Source of the DNA: Dongia sedimenti
Lineage (GTDB): Bacteria > Pseudomonadota > Alphaproteobacteria > Dongiales > Dongiaceae
Assembly (NCBI GenBank): GCA_030715195.1
Contig: JAUYVI010000006.1
Coordinates: forward strand, 1 to 64,000
DNA: 64,000 nt
Direction of reading: 5' to 3'
Under the pieces are notes generated by a model that saw only the letters and a list, made by a program, of their open reading frames with translations, ran no database searches and was not told the origin of the DNA. Below, in pieces: positions 8,171-17,023 of the stretch (its first letter is position 1; each line of letters starts with the position of its first letter). The translations under genes were made by a program, and so were the position numbers.

Positions 8171-9322
8171 GTGGTTGACGCGCCGGTCGAAGTCATCTCC
8201 ACCGACACGCCGGATCGCAAGCCGGAAGAGGGCATTGGACTTTGTCTCTCCGGAGGCGGCTATCGCGCAATGGTGTTCCACATCGGCGCGTTGTGGCGGC
8301 TGTACGACGCCGGCCTGCTCGGCAACATAAAGAGAATCTCCAGCGTCTCGGGCGGCTCGATCACCGCCGCGACGCTGGCCCTGAAGTGGCGCAAGCTGAG
8401 CTTCACGCCGGCGCGGATACAGGACGACTTCGTCCCCGAAGTCGTCGTCCCGTTGCGCGCCCTCGCCGGCGAGACCATCGACGCCGAAGCCATCGTCCTG
8501 GGCAGCCTCCTTCCGGGCCGCATCAGTGATCGTATTGCCGCCGCCTATGACGAGCATCTCTTCAAGAAGGCGACCCTGCAGGATCTACCGGACGCGCCGC
8601 GCTTCGTGATCAACGCGACGAACGTTCAGTCGGGTGCGATCTGGCGTTTCATGAAGCCCTACATGCGGGATTACCGCGTCGGCGAAGTCCGGGCGCCGCA
8701 GATCCCGCTCTCCCTCGCGGTGGCGGCCTCCTCCGCGTTCCCGCCCGCGCTGTCCCCGGTAGAGATGCGGCTTGATCCGAAGAGCTTCACCGCCGACAGC
8801 GGCACCGATCTGCAACGCGTGCCCTTTACCAGCAAGGTGATCCTGACCGACGGCGGCGTCTACGACAACTTGGGGCTCGAGACCGTGTGGAAGCGGTTCA
8901 CGACCGTGTTGGTCAGCGACGGCGGAGGCAAGCTGCGGGCTGAAGAAGAGCCCAAGAGCGATTGGGCGCGGCACTCCTATCGTGTCCTCGATCTGATCGA
9001 CAACCAGGTGCGCTCGCTGCGCAAGCGGCAGTTGATCGATTCGTTCAAGGCCGCGGCAGCCGACGCCAATCACCGGAAGGGCGCCTATTGGGGCATTCGC
9101 ACCAACATCGCCGACTATGGGCTGCCCAGTGCATTCGACTGTCCGCACGAGCGGACCATGGAGCTTGCCGAGACGCCCACCCGGCTGAAACGGCTAAACG
9201 ACACGTTGCAGGAGCGGCTGATCAACTGGGGCTACGCCGTGTGCGACGCTGCGCTCCGCAAGCACGTCAAAGTCGAATTGGCGAAGCCCGCTCACTTTCC
9301 CTACCCAGCGGCTGGAATCTGA
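8171..9322 (+). CDS. patatin-like phospholipase
   Basis: A 383-residue predicted lipid acyl hydrolase. The oxyanion motif SGGGYR is at residues 27-32, the nucleophile S60 lies in SVSGG (a GxSxG variant with Ser for the first Gly, frequent in this family), and the catalytic Asp is D227 in DGGVYDNLG. The dyad is therefore complete. No signal peptide or membrane segment is seen. I chose the GTG at 8171 because GAGGGGGA lies 5 nt upstream; the frame also holds a TTG at 8102. It is separated by one base from the protease gene. In bacterial immune systems patatins often attack the inner membrane as effectors; that role here is inference from context. Confidence 0.88.
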   Translation: MVDAPVEVISTDTPDRKPEEGIGLCLSGGGYRAMVFHIGALWRLYDAGLLGNIKRISSVSGGSITAATLALKWRKLSFTPARIQDDFVPEVVVPLRALAGETIDAEAIVLGSLLPGRISDRIAAAYDEHLFKKATLQDLPDAPRFVINATNVQSGAIWRFMKPYMRDYRVGEVRAPQIPLSLAVAASSAFPPALSPVEMRLDPKSFTADSGTDLQRVPFTSKVILTDGGVYDNLGLETVWKRFTTVLVSDGGGKLRAEEEPKSDWARHSYRVLDLIDNQVRSLRKRQLIDSFKAAAADANHRKGAYWGIRTNIADYGLPSAFDCPHERTMELAETPTRLKRLNDTLQERLINWGYAVCDAALRKHVKVELAKPAHFPYPAAGI

Positions 9323-9323
9323 A

Positions 9324-11213
9324 ATGACGATCCAGATACCGCGGTCGTTCATCGAACGCGTGCTCCTCGGCGGGCCGGATGAACGAAGACAGTTGCAGGA
9401 GTCTCCCGTGCTGGGCGACGTTTGGATCAAATTCGGCGAGCATCCCGATCGAAAACTCGATCTATTGATCACACCGCATAGGACCAAGACGGCGAGCCAG
9501 GTTGCCAAGAGGCTGTTGGACCGTCTGCCCGATCAAACCGAAGACCCGGCAATTGCCTTTCTGCAGGGTATCGTCGTCGCCACGCTCAGCTTCGAGCAAC
9601 TCTTGATCTATGTCGTTCCAATGACGGAGTGGTGGAACGGTCAAAGGATAAGAAAAGAAGTCGATATCTACTATGGCGACAGTGAATGGCCGGAGAAGCT
9701 GAATCGCGCCATCAATTCCCTGCTGGCTGTCGCGCGCAAGGAGGAGGCCAAGTCATCGTCGTTGGTGGAGAGAGAGCGGGTGTCGGCCCTTGATCGCTAT
9801 GTCGCGCTGGCCGGCCTGCTGCTTTGGGCCAAGAAGGCCAAGCCTTCGACCAAGCGCCGTAAGACCGGCCCCGCCAGCGAAACGCCCTTCGACGAAGCCG
9901 TCAAGAGCGTGCGGCCCCAGGAGATCGCTGACCTCCTGATCGAGCTGTTCGGACACATCGTGGCGCAGACTGATCGCGAGGCGTTCGTCTATCAGGTTTC
10001 GGTCAATCGGTCCGCGACGCCGGCGATCGCGCGCTCGATTCCAGCGGTGAAGGGCGATGCCGCAGCAACCTTATTCGCCGTGAATTGCAGCGAGATTACG
10101 TGGGCGGTGATCGATTCGGGCATCGATGCCACGCATCCGGCGCTGCAAAAGACCACGCCGGATGGCCGAACAGAAACGCGCGTCGTGAAAAGTCTAGACT
10201 TCACGAATATCCGTTGCATCGTGAGCCTTGGCAATCTCAAAACGCCTATTCGAAAACGCAACATCGAGGCGCTCCGCAGCGCCCGCTCCTCCCAGGATCA
10301 TCATCTGCCTGAGGACGCCGACACGATCCTGAAAGAACTGGCGAGTGATGCCGCGGAAATGAAGCCGGTGGATTGGGCGCGTATCGAAAAGTTGATCGAG
10401 CTTGGGCAGGATGAAAAGCCGCCGAGCGATCACGGGACGCATGTTGCCGGCATCCTCGGTGCCAGAGTCCCGCTATCGCAACCTGGACAACCGGCCGAAG
10501 ATGCCGCGACGGGCATGTGTCCGGATATCAATTTGTATGATCTCCGGGTCCTGGCGCCGACGCTCGAGGATACGGAATTTGCCGTTATCGCCGCTCTCCA
10601 ATACATCCGAAACCTGAATGCTCGCCATCGCCACATCACCATTCACGGCGCCAATCTCAGCCTGTCGATCCCGCATGATGTCCGCAACTATGCTTGCGGG
10701 CGTACACCGGTCTGCGTGGAATGCGAGCAGTTGGTGGAGAACGGCGTGGTCGTGGTCGCGGCGGCTGGAAATCTCGGTTATCAGAGCTTCCAGACCAAGG
10801 ATGGATTTTACGATAGCTATGCGGCCGTGAGCGTGACGGACCCAGGCAACGCCGACAGTGTGATCACGGTCGGCGCGACGCACCGCTACTCGCCGCATAC
10901 CTATGGAGTCAGCTTCTTCTCGAGCCGGGGGCCGACCGGCGACGGGCGGCCGAAGCCCGATCTGGTTGCGCCGGGCGAGCGTATCCGCGGCCCGGTATTG
11001 GGGCACGTATGGCTCGATCTCGACGGAACCAGCATGGCGGCGCCCCATGTCAGCGGCGCAGCGGCGATGCTGATGGCGCGCTATTCCGAATTGATCGGCC
11101 AACCGCGGCGTATCAAGCGCATCCTTTGTGAGAGCGCTACGGATCTCGGCCGCGAAAGGAGTTTTCAAGGGCACGGCATGCTGGATGTGCTGCGCGCCTT
11201 CCAGAGCGTATGA
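9324..11213 (+). CDS. S8 family (subtilisin-like) serine protease with a long N-terminal region
   Basis: A 629-residue protein. The subtilase domain covers about residues 255-629 with the full triad: D264 (VIDSGIDATHP), H370 (HGTHVAG) and S570 (GTSMAAPHVSG), plus the oxyanion Asn in AAAGN. The Asp-His spacing is unusually long (about 106 residues) and includes a charged, helix-like stretch at about 305-365. Residues 1-250 match nothing I recognise and begin without a signal peptide, so the enzyme is probably cytosolic rather than a secreted degradative subtilase. The N-terminal part may be a prodomain, an adaptor or a sensor. The gene starts one base after the patatin stop and is followed 13 bp later by the MBL gene. 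Confidence 0.88.
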   Translation: MTIQIPRSFIERVLLGGPDERRQLQESPVLGDVWIKFGEHPDRKLDLLITPHRTKTASQVAKRLLDRLPDQTEDPAIAFLQGIVVATLSFEQLLIYVVPMTEWWNGQRIRKEVDIYYGDSEWPEKLNRAINSLLAVARKEEAKSSSLVERERVSALDRYVALAGLLLWAKKAKPSTKRRKTGPASETPFDEAVKSVRPQEIADLLIELFGHIVAQTDREAFVYQVSVNRSATPAIARSIPAVKGDAAATLFAVNCSEITWAVIDSGIDATHPALQKTTPDGRTETRVVKSLDFTNIRCIVSLGNLKTPIRKRNIEALRSARSSQDHHLPEDADTILKELASDAAEMKPVDWARIEKLIELGQDEKPPSDHGTHVAGILGARVPLSQPGQPAEDAATGMCPDINLYDLRVLAPTLEDTEFAVIAALQYIRNLNARHRHITIHGANLSLSIPHDVRNYACGRTPVCVECEQLVENGVVVVAAAGNLGYQSFQTKDGFYDSYAAVSVTDPGNADSVITVGATHRYSPHTYGVSFFSSRGPTGDGRPKPDLVAPGERIRGPVLGHVWLDLDGTSMAAPHVSGAAAMLMARYSELIGQPRRIKRILCESATDLGRERSFQGHGMLDVLRAFQSV

Positions 11214-11226
11214 AAGGTGATTAGCC

Positions 11227-12552
11227 ATGATTTTCAGTCTCGACGTGCGGCGAGCGCGGAAAGGCGATTGCCTGCTGTTGCACTTCGGCTCCAAGGCCGA
11301 CCCGGGGCTCATTCTGATCGATGGTGGCCCGGCGAGCGTCTATACACCCCACCTGAAGCCGCGCATCGCCGCGATTCGGGCCGCCCGCAAGCTCAAGAAG
11401 GAAGACCCGCTCCCTGTCGATCTGCTGATGGTCAGCCATGTGGATGACGATCACATTCGGGGAATTCTGGACCTTGCGAAGGATTTGATCGTCGAGGACG
11501 AGGCGCACCGGCCGCTGCCGCTGAGTGTGCTCAGCTTTTGGCACAACAGTTTCGACAATATCATCGGCAAGGATCCCAAGGAACTGACGGCGAGCTTTAA
11601 GAGCAGTCCTTTTGGTGCGGCCTCGAAGGATGGCGCTCTTCCGAAAGAAGCGACGATCGACGCCGACGACCCGAGCCTGGAGGAAGAAGAGATCACGTCC
11701 AATCTGAAGGTGCTCGCGAGTATCGCGCAAGGTGCCGCCCTTCGCGCTGCTGCCAAGAAGCTGGGCTTTCTCACCAATCCGGAAAATGACGGCAAACTGA
11801 TCGTCGCAAGCGACGAGAGTAGCCCCGTCGAAATCGCCGAGGGGCTGACCTTCACCGTGATCGGTCCGATGTTGCCCGAGATCAAGGCGCTTCAGAGACA
11901 GCACGACGAATGGCTCAAGGAACTCAAGAAGGCAGGAAAGACCCCGGAGCAAGCGCTGGCCGCGTATGTCGACAAGTCCGTGCCGAATCTCTCGAGCATC
12001 GTGGTTCTGGCGGAGGCGGATGGCCACAGCATGCTTCTCACCGGTGATGCACGCGGAGACAAGATTCTAGAAGGGTTGGAGTTGCTGGAGCTGGTCGAGC
12101 AGGGCGGGACGCTGGAGGTCGACCTGCTCAAAGTTCCCCATCACGGGAGTTCCAATAATTTGGATGATGACTTCTTCGAGCGTGTTATCGCCAAGCACTA
12201 CGTGTTCTCCGGGAACGGCGAGCACGGCAATCCGGAGCGCGAGTCCTTGGAGATGCTCCTGGCCGCCCGTGGCAATGCCGATTATGCGGTCCACCTGACC
12301 TATCCGATCGACGAAATAGACACCGCGCGCGAGGAGGACTGGAACAAGGAGCGCGCCAAGGAAAAGAAGAAGAAAGAGGCCAACCCCAATAAAAAAGTCC
12401 GCCCGGCCTGGTCGCCAGAGAAACACAGTCTCGCCGCGTTCGTGGAAGACAATCCGGAGTTCGCAGCCAAGATCAAGATCGTAGACGCCCAAAAAGCCCA
12501 CGTGATTGATCTCGGCAGTCCGCTGGGACAGGTTTGGCCGAGCTTGGCTTGA
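11227..12552 (+). CDS. ComEC/Rec2-like metallo-beta-lactamase-fold hydrolase
   Basis: A 441-residue MBL-fold protein. The metal motif HVDDDH is at residues 71-76 (HxDxDH type), followed by LLTGDA near 271 and VPHHGSSNN near 302, the pattern seen in the ComEC-associated MBL branch. There are no membrane helices and no signal peptide, unlike ComEC itself. The C-terminal part has a Lys/Glu-rich stretch near 350-380. MBL proteins of this branch are usually nucleases or phosphodiesterases; the substrate is not visible here. The start at 11227 has AAAGGTGA upstream. It is the third gene of a unit with the patatin and the protease, and its end faces the type I secretion genes. Confidence 0.86.
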   Translation: MIFSLDVRRARKGDCLLLHFGSKADPGLILIDGGPASVYTPHLKPRIAAIRAARKLKKEDPLPVDLLMVSHVDDDHIRGILDLAKDLIVEDEAHRPLPLSVLSFWHNSFDNIIGKDPKELTASFKSSPFGAASKDGALPKEATIDADDPSLEEEEITSNLKVLASIAQGAALRAAAKKLGFLTNPENDGKLIVASDESSPVEIAEGLTFTVIGPMLPEIKALQRQHDEWLKELKKAGKTPEQALAAYVDKSVPNLSSIVVLAEADGHSMLLTGDARGDKILEGLELLELVEQGGTLEVDLLKVPHHGSSNNLDDDFFERVIAKHYVFSGNGEHGNPERESLEMLLAARGNADYAVHLTYPIDEIDTAREEDWNKERAKEKKKKEANPNKKVRPAWSPEKHSLAAFVEDNPEFAAKIKIVDAQKAHVIDLGSPLGQVWPSLA

Positions 12553-12625
12553 CTTGAGCTAAGCGGAATGCGCGGTGACGCTCCCGCTGATGAAGGCGGC
12601 ACCGTCCCCGTGGTGACGCTTCACC

Positions 12626-13918
12626 TCACTGCTCGCGGAACGCGCGGGCGAGCTGATCCTCGAAGGGCTGCAGGAGGTAGGCGAGCGCCGTGCGCTCGCC
12701 GGTGGCGATGAAGGCCTCGGCCGGCATGCCGGGATGCAAGTGGTTGTCACCGAGCAAATCCAACGCCCCCGGCCTCAGACGGATACGCACGGTGAAGTAG
12801 CTCTGCTTGCTGACGGGATCGACTGACAGATCGGCGCCGATCCGATCCACGGTGCCCGACACCTCGGGGGTGGTCCGCTGATTGAAGGCCGGGAAGCGCA
12901 ACACGGCGCTCTGCCCGACATGGAGGTCGTCAATCTCCTTCGGCTCGACCTTGGCGTCCAGGACCAGAGCCTCGTCCTGTGGCACGATCATCATCAGGGT
13001 TTCCCCGGGTGCGATCACGCCGCCGATCGTATGCACCGCCACCTCGTGCGCAATACCGGAAAGCGGTGCGACGATGTCGACGCGCTGCAGGCGCGATTCG
13101 GCGGCAATCTTCTGTTCCAGCAGCGAGACGATCTTGCCGCTGGTCTCCGCCAGCTTGGCCAGAATCTCGGCGCGATGGTCCTGGTCGAGCTGAAGAATCT
13201 TCAGCTCCGTCTCGCTCGCCGCGCCGCGGCTGCGGGCGATCTCCGCTTTGAGCCGCCCCGCCTCGCCGTGCAAATCGACCTGCTCGCGCATCAGCGCGTT
13301 GAAGCGGGACACGGTGACGAGACCCTTCTGCTTGAGACCGGCCAGATCCTTGATCTCGCCGTCGAGCAGCTCGATCGCCTTGATCCGTGCCGTCCGCTGT
13401 GCCTGCAGCCCCTCGACCTCCTCGCCGAGCTGGCCGATCTGCTGCTCCAACTGCGCTTTCTGCGCCGCCAGCGTCTCCAACTCCGCGGCCAGCAGGCGGC
13501 GCTGCCCCTCGATAGTCCGGCCGATCCGGTCATCAGCGGCGCGGAGCAGCAGGGGCGGCGGAAAGTCGATCACCGTCATGCCGTCCCGCGCTGCCTCCAG
13601 CCGCGCGTGCTCCGCCATCAGCTCGTCCAACTGGCCCTCGATGATCGCCAGGTTGGCGCGGGTTTCCGTATCATCGAGCCGCACCAGCAACTCGCCGCCA
13701 ACGACGTAATCGCCCTCCGCCACGCGGATCTCGGCGACGATGCCGCCTTCCTTGTGCTGAATCTTCTTCGAACTCTTGTCGACAACCACGGAGGCCGGTG
13801 CGACGACGGCGCTCGACAGCCTGGCGAGACCCGCCCAGCCGATCAGGCCGCCAGCCAGCAGCAGGATGATCAGCGCCCCGCCGATCTGGTATCGCCGCAG
13901 CGAACGGTCGGTGTTCAT
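12626..13918 (-). CDS. HlyD-family type I secretion periplasmic adaptor
   Basis: A 430-residue membrane fusion protein of the PrtE/HlyD type. A single N-terminal transmembrane segment (IGGALIILLLAGGLIGWAGLA) is followed by a split lipoyl/barrel region and a long coiled-coil hairpin rich in Glu, Gln, Leu and Ala at about 90-260. A family-typical segment, IVAPLSGIAHEVAVHTIGGV, begins the second half. It links the inner-membrane ABC exporter to an outer-membrane TolC channel; no TolC gene is in the window. The start overlaps the stop of the exporter gene as ATGA, so the pair is one operon. The likely cargo is the RTX protein at 17024-20476. Confidence 0.92.
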   Translation of the reverse strand: MNTDRSLRRYQIGGALIILLLAGGLIGWAGLARLSSAVVAPASVVVDKSSKKIQHKEGGIVAEIRVAEGDYVVGGELLVRLDDTETRANLAIIEGQLDELMAEHARLEAARDGMTVIDFPPPLLLRAADDRIGRTIEGQRRLLAAELETLAAQKAQLEQQIGQLGEEVEGLQAQRTARIKAIELLDGEIKDLAGLKQKGLVTVSRFNALMREQVDLHGEAGRLKAEIARSRGAASETELKILQLDQDHRAEILAKLAETSGKIVSLLEQKIAAESRLQRVDIVAPLSGIAHEVAVHTIGGVIAPGETLMMIVPQDEALVLDAKVEPKEIDDLHVGQSAVLRFPAFNQRTTPEVSGTVDRIGADLSVDPVSKQSYFTVRIRLRPGALDLLGDNHLHPGMPAEAFIATGERTALAYLLQPFEDQLARAFREQ

Positions 13919-15684
13919 GCCGTCTCTCCCACCACCTGGAGGCCGGCGGCCGGAGCTGGCGGCGCCGATTTCACTGTCTTGCGCAGCACCTCTTCCTTGG
14001 GTCCGAAAGCCTCCTGCTGGCCGTCCCGCAGGAACAGCAGCATGTCGACGGCGTGGATCGCGCTGGGCCGATGGGCGATCACCACGACGATCGCGCCGGC
14101 GGCCCGCGCCGCCTCGATCGCCTTCACCAGCGCCACCTCACCTTCCGAATCAAGATTTGAGTTCGGCTCGTCGAGGACGATCAGGGCCGGATCGCCGTAG
14201 AGAGCGCGGGCGAGCGCGATGCGCTGACGCTGCCCGCCTGAGAGGCGGACGCCGCCGGTGCCGACCGGCGTATCGTAGCCCTGCGGCATCGCCAGGATCA
14301 TGTCATGCACGTCGGCCCGCTGGGCGGCGGCGACGATTTTGGCTGGGTCGGCATTCGGGTCGAAACGGGCGATGTTGTGGCCGATGGTTCCCGCGAACAG
14401 ATCGACGTCCTGGGGAAGATAGCCGATGAAGCTGCCGCGCGCCGCCTCCGACCAGTTATCGAGCGACGCGCCGTCGAGTCGCACGGTGCCGCGCATATGC
14501 GGCCAGACTCCGACCAGCACTCGAGCCAGGGTCGACTTGCCGGCGCCGGTCGGGCCGATGACGCCGAGGCCCTGGCCCCGTTCCAGGGAGAACTGCAGGC
14601 CGCGCAGCAGCGGGCGCTCGACACCGGGAACGAATGCCACCAGCTGCTCCACCGAAAGAGTCTTGCTCGGTTGGGGGAGCGGCATCGGCTCGGTGCGATC
14701 GCCGAGGTCCTCCAGCAGACTGTGCAGCCGGCCGAAGGCGCGCCGCGCGCCGAGGAAAGCCTGCCAGTGGGAAATCGCCTGCTCCACCGGTGCCAACGCC
14801 CGCGACATGATGATCGAGGCGGCGATGAGCGAGCCGGCCGACAGTTCCTGGCGGATCACCAAGTAGGCGCCGAGCGCCAAGATCGCGGATTGGAACAGCA
14901 ACCGCAGCGACTTGGTCAGGCCGGAGATGAGGCCGCCGCGGTCGCTGGCCCGGGTTTGGAAGTCCAGCGCCTGGCCGTGCCGCTCGGACCAGCGGCGACC
15001 GATGCCGCTGCGCATGCCCATGGCGGCGATCACCTCGGCATTGCGGCGGCTATCCTCGGCCAGCACGCCCGACGCCTGCGCGGCCTTGTTCGCCTCGGCC
15101 AACGGCGCCCGGATCATCATCTCGTTCAGCACCGCGAGGACGAAGAGGATCAGGCCGGCGCCGACGGAGAACCAGCCCAGGACCGGATGCAGCATGAAGA
15201 TGACGGCGAAATAGATCGGGCTCCAGGGTGCGTCGAACAGGGCGAACAGTCCCTGCCCGCCGATGAACTGCCGCAGTGATTCCAAATCGCGCACCGGCTG
15301 CGAGCCGAGAACGCGGGTCCGACGAAGCCCCTGCTCGACGATGGCGTCGAATACCCGCTCCTTCAGGTTCTCGTCGAGCCGACGGCCGACCCGTACCAGG
15401 ACGCGCGAGCGCACCAGCTCAAGCATGATCATGAAGGCATAGAGAATGCCGACCAGAAGCATCAGCGCGACGAGGGTCGAAACGCTGCGGCTGGCCAGTA
15501 CGCGGTCGTAGACCTGCATCATGAAGAGCGGACCGGTGAGCATCAGCAGATTGATGAACAGGCTGAAGCCGGCGACGCTGATGATGGCGCCGCGGCATCG
15601 GCGGAACGCCTCGGCGATCAGGCTGACGCCGGTCCTACCGGCGGTCTTGGCGGCGGCGGGAGCGGCGGTGGGTGCGTTGGTCAT
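13915..15684 (-). CDS. type I secretion ABC transporter (permease/ATPase, PrtD type)
   Basis: About 589 residues: an N-terminal six-helix exporter domain, then one ATPase domain with Walker A GPTGAGKST, signature LSGGQRQRI and Walker B LIVLDEPNSNLD. No N-terminal peptidase (C39) domain is present, which fits the PrtD class that exports RTX proteins with uncleaved C-terminal signals. I chose the ATG at 15684 (MTNAPTAAP); an in-frame codon at 15708 would add 8 residues. It works with the adaptor gene it overlaps. The RTX gene lies on the other strand beyond a LysR regulator. Confidence 0.92.
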   Translation of the reverse strand: MTNAPTAAPAAAKTAGRTGVSLIAEAFRRCRGAIISVAGFSLFINLLMLTGPLFMMQVYDRVLASRSVSTLVALMLLVGILYAFMIMLELVRSRVLVRVGRRLDENLKERVFDAIVEQGLRRTRVLGSQPVRDLESLRQFIGGQGLFALFDAPWSPIYFAVIFMLHPVLGWFSVGAGLILFVLAVLNEMMIRAPLAEANKAAQASGVLAEDSRRNAEVIAAMGMRSGIGRRWSERHGQALDFQTRASDRGGLISGLTKSLRLLFQSAILALGAYLVIRQELSAGSLIAASIIMSRALAPVEQAISHWQAFLGARRAFGRLHSLLEDLGDRTEPMPLPQPSKTLSVEQLVAFVPGVERPLLRGLQFSLERGQGLGVIGPTGAGKSTLARVLVGVWPHMRGTVRLDGASLDNWSEAARGSFIGYLPQDVDLFAGTIGHNIARFDPNADPAKIVAAAQRADVHDMILAMPQGYDTPVGTGGVRLSGGQRQRIALARALYGDPALIVLDEPNSNLDSEGEVALVKAIEAARAAGAIVVVIAHRPSAIHAVDMLLFLRDGQQEAFGPKEEVLRKTVKSAPPAPAAGLQVVGETA

Positions 15685-15830
15685 TGAATCCAATCTCGTC
15701 GGCGGCACGCGAGGACAGGCGCGACGCCTTCCGGCGTCCGCCCACTCCTCTCAATCACGCCAAGATGTCAGTGATATGAGCGGTTGATGACTCAATCGCT
15801 GCGGATTTCATTGCCGTGACCGAAAGCCGC

Positions 15831-16694
15831 TCACGACGCACGGGACAGCGAAGACACGCTCGTCAGAAAATCGCGCACGATCGGCATGCGGCACCGCTCG
15901 ATGAAGCAGACTGCATACTCGTCGACCGTACGGTCGCTGTCCGTCAGCGGCAGGAAACAAAGCCGCGAATCGTTGCCGATCTCGCGGTCCGCGATGATAC
16001 CGATGCCGAGGCCCGCCGCAACTACCTCGCAAACAGCCTCTCGCGACGAAACCTCGATCATGCTGCCGGGCGCCACCTGATGGTCCGCCAGGGTCGACTC
16101 GAAGGTTTCACGGGTGACCGATCCCTTTTCGCGGAGCACGATCGTGCGGCCGGCGAGTTCCGCAGTGGATACTTCGCGCCGCGCACTCCACTCGTGGCCG
16201 GCCGGGACGAATATCCCAATTCGCATCGACAAGATCGGCCGGACGTGCAGCTGCGGATCGGGCGGTCGCCGCGCCGTGATGCCGACGTCCGCGCGATGGT
16301 TCACCAACTGCTCGATCACATGGCCCGAATTGCCGATCGACAGCGTGAAGGTCAGGTCGGGCCGGCTGGATTTCAGCCGGGCGAGAATCTGGACGGAATG
16401 GAATGCCGCGTCGGCGGCCACGCGAAGATGGCCGCCCCCTTGACGGCGGCTGCGGAGAATGGCGCGCGCCTCCGCCTCGGCCGCGAACAGGCGCTTGGTC
16501 ACGTCGAACAGAACATGGCCGTCGGGCGTCAAAGCGACTCCGAGCGGTTTGCGTTCGAATAGGCTCAATCCGGACCTTGTCTCCAACTGCCGCACCTGGG
16601 CGGAGAGTGACGACTGGCTGACGGCCATCTCGCGCGCCGCCCGCGAGAACCCGCCCGCCAGGGCGACGAAGTGGAAGGCCCGAAGCTGAATCAT
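15831..16694 (-). CDS. LysR family transcriptional regulator
   Basis: A 287-residue LysR-type protein from the ATG at 16694 (MIQLRAFHFVAL). The N-terminal winged helix-turn-helix is typical (GGFSRAAREMAVSQSSLSAQVRQLE), followed by a periplasmic-binding-like co-inducer domain from about residue 90. A TTG two codons upstream is also possible. It is divergent from the RTX phosphodiesterase gene, and the space between them holds an ATC-N9-GAT box, so it probably controls that gene and itself. The inducer is not known. Confidence 0.92.
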   Translation of the reverse strand: MIQLRAFHFVALAGGFSRAAREMAVSQSSLSAQVRQLETRSGLSLFERKPLGVALTPDGHVLFDVTKRLFAAEAEARAILRSRRQGGGHLRVAADAAFHSVQILARLKSSRPDLTFTLSIGNSGHVIEQLVNHRADVGITARRPPDPQLHVRPILSMRIGIFVPAGHEWSARREVSTAELAGRTIVLREKGSVTRETFESTLADHQVAPGSMIEVSSREAVCEVVAAGLGIGIIADREIGNDSRLCFLPLTDSDRTVDEYAVCFIERCRMPIVRDFLTSVSSLSRAS

Positions 16695-17023
16695 CGACAA
16701 GTTTCAGGTCTCCCACTTCCCGGTTCCGACCATCTCCGGCGACGCGCCTCGTGGCGCTCACACCCGAAACGTAATTGGACTGTGTCTCCGTTCGGTTGCG
16801 GCGGCGTGACGGTTCCAAGCGCCCGACTCTGCCGCCGCCGAAAAATAGGAATTTTGAGAGCCCTCCTATCGCTGCGTGCGATACGGGACATCGCAAGTTC
16901 CAATGGCCTATGCAACGCGCGCCTCGACGACTTGTCATCGTCGCTTCCTAGCTTCCGGGTCGTCGGCATCGCGGGTCGACGCGTTCGCTCGCCGGCGGCG
17001 AGTTTCAGGCAAGAGAGGAAGCC
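16695..17023. other. divergent intergenic region of LysR and RTX phosphodiesterase genes
   Basis: About 330 bp without a convincing gene. It contains the LysR-type box at 16867-16883, and a ribosome-binding stretch (AAGAGAGGAA) just before the ATG at 17024. I see no other ordered structure. Confidence 0.6.
16867..16883. promoter_or_regulatory. LysR-type (T-N11-A) binding box
   Basis: TATCGC-TGCGT-GCGATA is a perfect 6-bp inverted repeat and fits the LysR-type consensus ATC-N9-GAT exactly (ATC at 16868-16870, GAT at 16880-16882). It lies between the divergent lysR-like gene and the RTX phosphodiesterase gene. Binding by that regulator is inferred. Confidence 0.55.

Noticed and set aside
12553-12625. 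A fourth gene after the MBL gene in the three-hydrolase unit
   Set aside because: Only about 70 bp separate the MBL stop from the converging HlyD gene end, and no coding frame with a start fits.
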